DNA from: Zeugodacus cucurbitae
Lineage: Eukaryota > Arthropoda > Insecta > Diptera > Tephritidae
NCBI RefSeq assembly: GCF_028554725.1
Contig: NC_071670.1
Span: 5,880,501-5,944,500 of the forward strand
Direction of reading: 5' to 3'
Length of the DNA: 64,000 nucleotides
Positions 59,301 to 64,000 of this stretch are shown piece by piece (the stretch's first letter is position 1; every line of letters begins with the position of its first letter). The position numbers and the translations under genes are program-made. The notes under the pieces are model-generated. The model worked only from the letters and a program-made list of their open reading frames with translations. It ran no database searches and was not told where the DNA came from.

Positions 59301-62150
59301 AAAATTTTACAAATGTGTGGCTAATTGTTGTTTAAATATATAATTTAAAATTAATTACAATTTTATTGATTTTTTTGGAACCAAAAAAGTAAATAGCTTC
59401 CAATTATTTTGACTAAATATAGTCGACTACTCTTTTTTATCGATAACTATTCTTTAATATAATCACCAATAAACTGAATTAAAATTAATTTAATAGCAAA
59501 TACAATTTTTTGTCGACAACAATTGTTTTTGCATAATATAATGCTGATTTTTTCATACACCAGTAGCAGCAATATTATGTAATGTTAAGAAAATTTCTTT
59601 CGAAGCCATTGGGTCGCTGCTCACGACCAGCACAAGCACAAGTTGGCCAGACAGCCAACAATGACGAGCGCGCTCTTGTAGTTTTTTTTTTTGTGTTTTT
59701 GTTTGTTTTTCTATATACTATATTTATTATTTTATACACTTTTGTGGTGCGCTCGGCTTAATCACGAGTTCGCAATGTGTATATTGTAGTATCGGATTTT
59801 CACTAATATGCAGCACTTGTCATTTCATTTGTTGTTGTATGCAATAAATAATATTTTCCCACGAATTTTTGTTTCTTTTGCTTTTCATTATTGTTTTGCA
59901 ATGTTTTTTTTTGTTTTATTTTTGTTGCACTTGTAAAAATAATAAGCGAGAGAGAGAGCATTGTAGTAGTTACGTTCAAAAGCGGAAGTACTATCCGACA
60001 GCGCGCACTACAATTGTATGTGTGTTGCTGTAAATTGGCTGGGAGAGCGCACAAATGAGCGCCAATATGAGTGCGTACGAGCAGAGTAGCGTTTTTTTGC
60101 AAATTTCAGTTATGAAATTTTTTGTGTGTGTATTTTGGTTAAAAGTTATTAATTGAAATTCTTGAAAATGCATTGGAATGAAAGAAAGAATGCATAAAAT
60201 AATAGAAAATAATAAAAAAATAGTGAGAGTTGTTGTTATAAAGTGCGCGCAGCGAGCGTGAATGATTCGATTAGTGTGCGCGCTGTTTCCGTTTACACCA
60301 ATAGCAGCGGCAGCGACTGCGACAGCGGTAGTAACAGCGTTTTGTACTTGTATTTTACGTGGGAAAATAGCGCTTAAGACGCCGCAAGAGTGAAAAATCA
60401 AAAATGCAAGAAAGTAATTTATTTGTTTTAACAACAACAATTGTATTGATTGTGTGCTTTTGCCATGCAGCAATGCTATTCTTATATGTGCGATGCTGAC
60501 GCAGGCGTCGGCGTTGTCGCTTAGTATAATATTCTGGGGTGGAAATTGACTGCTGAGCATAAATATTATTTAATAACAAGAAAGTTATAATAATAATCCA
60601 AATCAAAATCAAGTTTAATAACAAAATAAATAACAAAAAATAGTACAATAATAATAAATAAAAATTTAATAACAAATAAATAAAATATTTCGTTATTAAA
60701 AAAAAGTTTAAATATGTATTAAAACGTAAATTTAATAAAAAAAATAAAATATTTATTTTATTAAAAATAATATAGACGAAATTATAAAAAATTAAATTAA
60801 AATAAGAAAAATAATTAAAAACTTATAGATATAAAGAAAATTAAAAATAATAATATTGAGAAAAATAATCATAAAAAATTCAAGATATATATGTATATGT
60901 TAATAAAAATAATCGAAAATTAAAAAATTATTAAATGAAATTTAAAAAATATTAAAAGTAAGAAATATTAAGAAAAATAATCATAAAAAATTAAAAAAAA
61001 AAATATTTTATTAAAATTAATAGCTATAAAGCTAATAAAAAAAATATTATATTAAATTAAAACTTGTTAAAAAATAAATAAAAATAGTAAATATTGAGAA
61101 AAATGATTATAAAATATACTCAAAAAACAACAAATAAATAGTGAAATCCACTGCAAAATGCTTCGTCATAGGTCTTGTGACTCTCAAGACTCTAAATTTT
61201 ATGCCATTTTTGACATTAATTAATAAAAAATGACAAATGCTACAGTTATTTATAAAATAACACTCTAAATGACAAAATGCTACAGTTATTTATGCAACAA
61301 TTTCGCTTTACTCGCTAATACTACATACTTTATTAATTTATTTTTTGCGTTTTTTTCTACTTTCTACACACATAAAAAAATGTTCGAGAACGCAAAGCGC
61401 GCTATGCCAACATTATGCTTAACGCGCTGCCAGCAACTTGCCTACTAGAGCCTTACGTCATGTGGCCATGCTCATCAGCGCTCCACAAGCTCATAGATTT
61501 TTTTACAAATCATAGAAAATTTTCAATTTGAAATAAAATGAAAATATTTACATTTTTGAAACGCTTATGTAAAGCGTATTTGCTAGCTATTAGCTTTGTT
61601 TGTCTGTCTGTCCGTCTTTTAGTCTACTGCTGCTGCTGCTTCTTCAGCTATGAAAATTTTCTTTACAACGTGTTATGCAAATTTCGCTGCTTACCGCGTG
61701 TATTAATTTTCTTTCACTACTTGCATTACATTATTACAAGTGACAAATGCTGCTTGAATGCATTTATTTTTTTCCTTTTTTCCTTACACAGGTACTAAGT
61801 GTAGCATTACATTAAAGTCAAGCAGTCACGTACACACGCACAGCCACATACAAATTATTGTAGTTTGCCTACATTTTACGTCCATGTGCTATTTAGCAGC
61901 TAGGTACTTAGTGAATTTGCTTTTAACGCAGCCGGCGTTGACGTTGACGTTGCTGTGTTTGTCTGTTTGCTGCGGCGCTTTTGACTACACTTTATTTTAA
62001 TCTCTTTTTTAAATAATAAAATTTTTATAATTCTTACTGAAATTTAAGCATTTTTCTTTAATTACACACATATTTATTATAACATTAATTGTATTTGTTA
62101 CTCACCTGCGCTTCGGGCAGCTTACGCGTTGAAATACGATAAATCGACAT
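41349..62150 (-). CDS. kdn: Mitochondrial citrate synthase (knockdown orthologue)
   Basis: Four coding exons: 62150-62106, 45866-45717, 42609-42250 and 42179-41349. They are 45, 150, 360 and 831 nt, all phase 0, giving 461 aa. The enzyme condenses acetyl-CoA with oxaloacetate to make citrate in the matrix, the first step of the TCA cycle. The N-terminus MSIYRISTRKLPEAQ, followed by KLNGLLVRFISADSS, is Arg/Lys-rich and lacks acidic residues early, as in a mitochondrial presequence. Catalytic residues are present: His299 in PLHGLANQEV, His345 in VPGYGHAVLRKTDPR and Asp400 in WPNVDAHSGV. Length matches the family (fly about 464, human 466). Residue 216 is Cys in IYCNTY, where relatives have Arg. 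Intron 1 is 16.2 kb and splits the presequence; intron 2 is 3.1 kb and carries a foldback element; intron 3 is 70 bp. Assignment is very secure. Confidence 0.97.
42811..42927 (-). mobile_element. Foldback/MITE fragment (copy 1) in kdn intron 2
   Basis: Contains gtcgcagagttgcatttaaa, taatcagcattttaatcgag, and an end segment gtcggttaattgagcaatta followed by gcacctgtctgaaaatgctata. Reversed, this end matches the left end of the element at 44521. The middle of the element is missing. Confidence 0.65.
44521..44973 (+). mobile_element. Foldback/MITE element with 13-bp terminal inverted repeats, kdn intron 2
   Basis: Begins CCTTTTCGCACAG and ends CTGTGCGAAAAGG, a perfect 13-bp inverted pair, with weaker inverted similarity further in (taattgat / ttaattgaacaatta). 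The left terminus is repeated inside at about 44570 (gccttttcacacaggagcta), suggesting nested insertion or terminal duplication. No protein is encoded. Right flank is ttaa and left flank is tatat, so no clean target duplication is seen. Confidence 0.7.
45340..45645. repeat. A/T-only simple sequence beside kdn exon 2
   Basis: Runs of tttaatttaaattttcatta and close variants repeat several times immediately downstream of kdn exon 2. Low complexity, no other content. Confidence 0.6.
46900..46935. promoter_or_regulatory. Paired CGATA motifs (DRE/BEAF-type) in kdn intron 1
   Basis: tttatcgattatcgataact holds two overlapping TATCGAT motifs, the core of Drosophila DREF and BEAF-32 sites. Seen directly; function is inference. 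Confidence 0.35.
47160..48500. other. GC-richer part of kdn intron 1
   Basis: This block is less AT-biased and non-repetitive, with a perfect palindrome gctatcgatagc at about 48000 that contains a DRE core. It may be an intronic enhancer or alternative promoter. No coding exon with usable splice sites was found. Confidence 0.3.
48545..48875. repeat. Three-copy tandem repeat carrying TATCGATAA motifs
   Basis: Three diverged units of about 110-120 bp follow the order cgttattcgaactgtaaatt, then gagatttatcgataaataac (or a variant), then aataaccgttagattttcat, then aataatcattttgaaattcc. Units one and three keep the full palindrome ttatcgataa; unit two has ttttcgataat. Located in kdn intron 1. Confidence 0.7.
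50020..50700. repeat. A-rich (TAAAATTAA)n-type low-complexity block
   Basis: About 680 bp composed almost only of A and T, with recurring aataaaattaaaaataaaa and attaataaataataaaaaaa units. Strong strand asymmetry (A over T). No gene. Confidence 0.7.
52120..53062 (+). pseudogene. Degenerate mariner-family transposase, truncated at the 3' end
   Basis: Starts near aaagggtttttcgaaagggg; an ATG at 52224 opens MERYTIQQRVKIIKIYYRNS, a typical helix-turn-helix N-terminus of insect mariner-type transposases. Further blocks are KPLDHQKRRSFVNWAEQQLE, IIFSNEAHYWPNGLVNKQN (the first Asp of the DDE triad is Asn here), VIGPYFFRGDQ, and QQNGATSHTA (second catalytic Asp also Asn). Multiple frameshifts and stops are present. 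The frame stops at cgccgttag and the right end is missing; a MITE-family fragment follows almost at once. Transposition would need an element elsewhere. Not functional. Confidence 0.8.
53072..53245 (-). mobile_element. Foldback/MITE fragment (copy 3) abutting the dead mariner
   Basis: Shares gtcgcagagttgcatttaat, caattcgattagaattcaat, aatcagcgttttaatcgagc and the end gatcaattagctcctgtgtg followed by aaaagg with copies at 42.8 and 44.5 kb. It starts about 15 bp after the mariner frame breaks off. Confidence 0.7.
54355..54845. repeat. A-rich low-complexity block
   Basis: About 490 bp of A/T only, with repeated aataaatttaaaaaataata units. No gene. Confidence 0.65.
57525..57975. repeat. T-rich low-complexity block
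   Basis: About 450 bp of nearly pure T and A with T excess (ttattttttattatttattt-like). It is the opposite strand bias to the blocks at 50.0 and 54.4 kb. No gene. Confidence 0.65.
58000..62105. other. kdn intron 1, distal part
   Basis: Mixed AT-rich sequence. GC-richer patches at 58040-58400, 60000-60340 and 61380-61500 separate A-rich blocks (60570-61130). Long minus-strand frames near 60000-60560 have no family features and mixed composition. No exon was recognised. Confidence 0.4.
62106..62150 (-). CDS. kdn: kdn first coding exon (start of presequence)
   Basis: Fifteen codons, MSIYRISTRKLPEAQ, end at a strong donor (gcgcag|gtgagt). The phase-0 junction fits the acceptor at 45867. The ATG is preceded by cgaaa, an acceptable fly start context. 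The short exon is easily missed by gene finders because it lies 16 kb from the next one. Confidence 0.88.
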
Positions 62151-62720
62151 TTTCGACGTACAATTGAAATGTGTCAGCAGCGGCGTGTAAATCTTAACTC
62201 TTTTTTGTTAGAAAAGGGGAGGAAAAAGTAAAACAGAAAATCAGTAAAAGAAAATCCTTGCAAACTGAATCTAAGACTAACAACAACAACAACAACAAAA
62301 GTGCTATAGCAGAAATTTTGCTCAAATGCTTATTAATCAAACTCAAAAATTATATAAAACCAAGAAAAAAAAAGAATTGATTATGCCGCACACGCGCTTA
62401 TATTCACAAAATTTCCAATCTCTTTTTTTGTACTTATTTGCTTGTATTTTATATATTTTTTTATAACACAATTCTTACAAAATGTGTGTGCGCTCTCGCT
62501 ATTAGCAGTATGTATGTATGTATTTTGTAGGTATGTATGTATGAAAGCGGATTTTGCACTGCCACTCGACCGCACACAGCACAAGCACAAGGAATCGCAC
62601 TTGATGAGTTTACCAAACAGACTGACTGATTGACTAGCTAAACTTACTGCCTAGTGTGTTGGTACTGTTCGGATCCGGAGCGATCACACGGTTCGACCAA
62701 ACGTCAACTGACTAGGAAAA
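62151..62720 (-). promoter_or_regulatory. kdn 5' UTR and candidate core promoter
   Basis: On the minus strand an initiator-like TCAGTT (A at 62709) lies about 560 bp above the start codon, inside a GC-richer island than its AT-rich surroundings. No TATA box is evident at -30 and no clear DPE was found. The stretch also has a short CAA run (62281-62300) and ATGT repeats. The exact start site is inference. Confidence 0.25.
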
Positions 62721-64000
62721 AGAACAAACTGCTGGCTATGGCTACAGCAAATTTCACTGATACCGCGCTCGCTACGCTGGCTAATGTCACGCTAATGTGT
62801 GTAGGTAGGTAAGTGGGTGTGCAGGGGTGTGCGAGTGAGAGGGAATCGATACATTTCAGAATGACAAGTAGCGGCGGTGTTGCCACGTTAGTGTTATGGT
62901 GGCTTTTGGCGATGAAGTGGCAGCACGTGTGTGCGCGTTGGAGGAATTTCCGATATGTTGCGTTGTCGATAAGGCAGTGCTGCTGAAGTGATACAAGAAA
63001 ATTATTTATTTTAGACAATTGAAGTAAATTTCCAATAAAAATATTTAAAAAAATAAAAAAAAATATATTTAAAAAAAATAGTAAAACAAATATTTTAAAA
63101 GCATAATAAAACATATTTTTTAAAGAATTATAAATTATGTTCGCTTCCCAAATTACTGCGTTTGACAAATATTACATACTTTTAGGCTAATAGCAGTGCG
63201 TCTTAACCGCTTTGGTTTATACAGAGTGATAAGTGTGACATAAAAATAGTAACAAATTATTAATGAAATTTAAATTATAAAAAATTATTAATAAAATTTG
63301 AATTATAAAAATAAAAACAATTAAAAAATAAATTAATTATAACATTATAAATTATAATATTTATAAAATATTAAAAAAATGTATTTTAAATGAATTATTC
63401 TTTTTTTTTTATTTGAATTCTAAAAATTATTAATAAAATTAGCGTTATAAAAACAATAACAAAAATAAAAAAATTACATATAGTTGAAAAAAAATTTTAA
63501 AAAATAAATTAATTATTATATTTATAATATATTAAAAAATAATTATTTTGCTATTTTAAATAGATTTTTTTTCCAGAATTATGTAAAAAAAACTTGCTTT
63601 TAATTAAAAAAGAAAAACTTAAGAAATAAATTAACAATACTATTATATTTTAATATTTATAAAATATTTTAAAAAATTTATTTTTAAGTATTTTAAATGA
63701 CTTTTTACTTTTAAATTTGATTTTTTTTACAAAATAAATTTCACATTTCTTCTTTATTTCAAATGAAAATGTCCGCTTAATTATAAAAATGCCTTATTCA
63801 ATTACAGGGTGACTCATCTGATAATAAACCACGGACTAGCCACCTGAACGAGCATCATACTTGTGTTGGAGTTTGGAGCTTAAAGCTCATGATACAGCCA
63901 GAAATGTTTTATGGATCTGAGCTTTTTTTGTTTTTGTTGCTTACATTGTAGTGCTTCTGAGGTGGCAGTTCTTCCGTTAATTTGTTGCTGTTTCGAGTTA
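62721..64000. other. Upstream of kdn, no gene recognised
   Basis: A GC-richer 62720-62990 part next to the candidate promoter is followed by an A/T-only block (63000-63770). The last 200 bp are of normal composition but show no recognisable coding sequence. Confidence 0.4.

Noticed and set aside
59991..60560. 189-codon minus-strand frame in kdn intron 1
   Set aside because: No recognisable domain; the Ala/Val and Ile/Leu stretches follow simple repeats. No usable splice junction to kdn.
62704..63168. 154-codon minus-strand frame upstream of kdn
   Set aside because: Its first third translates A/T low-complexity DNA into Phe/Ile runs; it overlaps the candidate promoter region.
1..64000. tRNA or rRNA genes
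   Set aside because: No stretch with convincing A and B boxes plus a cloverleaf was found by eye. The gttcgattcgcc motif belongs to a dispersed repeat. A covariance-model scan would be decisive.

Overview
The window looks like dipteran nuclear DNA. It is AT-rich, with large introns bounded by GT/AG, Drosophila-like start contexts, and mariner and non-LTR retrotransposon debris. The proteins resemble higher-fly orthologues, so a tephritid or other schizophoran fly is my best guess. That is inference from gene content, not a species identification. All four protein-coding genes I can support are on the minus strand.

From left to right: (1) 1363-3712 is a compact seven-exon gene for a divergent NCKX-type (SLC24) cation exchanger, about 439 aa. 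(2) 6955 to about 26673 is a canonical NCKX exchanger with identical intron positions and phases, so the two are a tandem duplicate pair. Its 5' end is uncertain: a likely start codon lies at 26671-26673, after a 14.7-kb intron. (3) 37101-38459 is a three-exon Sel1-repeat protein, the COA7-type cytochrome c oxidase assembly factor, 259 aa. (4) 41349-62150 is a four-exon mitochondrial citrate synthase (kdn orthologue, 461 aa) whose first intron is about 16 kb.

The space between and inside the genes is largely repeats. The large intron of the canonical NCKX gene holds three back-to-back tandem arrays (17.6-20.2 kb), each centred on an imperfect palindrome. Other arrays are at 2.3, 5.5, 9.4, 26.1, 30.6 and 48.6 kb. 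Mobile-element remnants include a jockey-like tail (7.4 kb), an RTE-like endonuclease fragment (32.6-33.3 kb) with a second small copy at 23.3 kb, degenerate mariner pieces (25.5, 29-30 and 52.1-53.1 kb), and a foldback/MITE family seen three times (42.8, 44.5 and 53.1 kb). Several blocks of 400-1500 bp are nearly pure A/T.

Functionally, citrate synthase (matrix, TCA cycle) and the COA7-like protein (intermembrane space, complex IV biogenesis) are both mitochondrial. The two exchangers act at membranes on Ca2+/K+/Na+. The divergent duplicate has lost residues that family members need for cation binding and may no longer be an ordinary exchanger.
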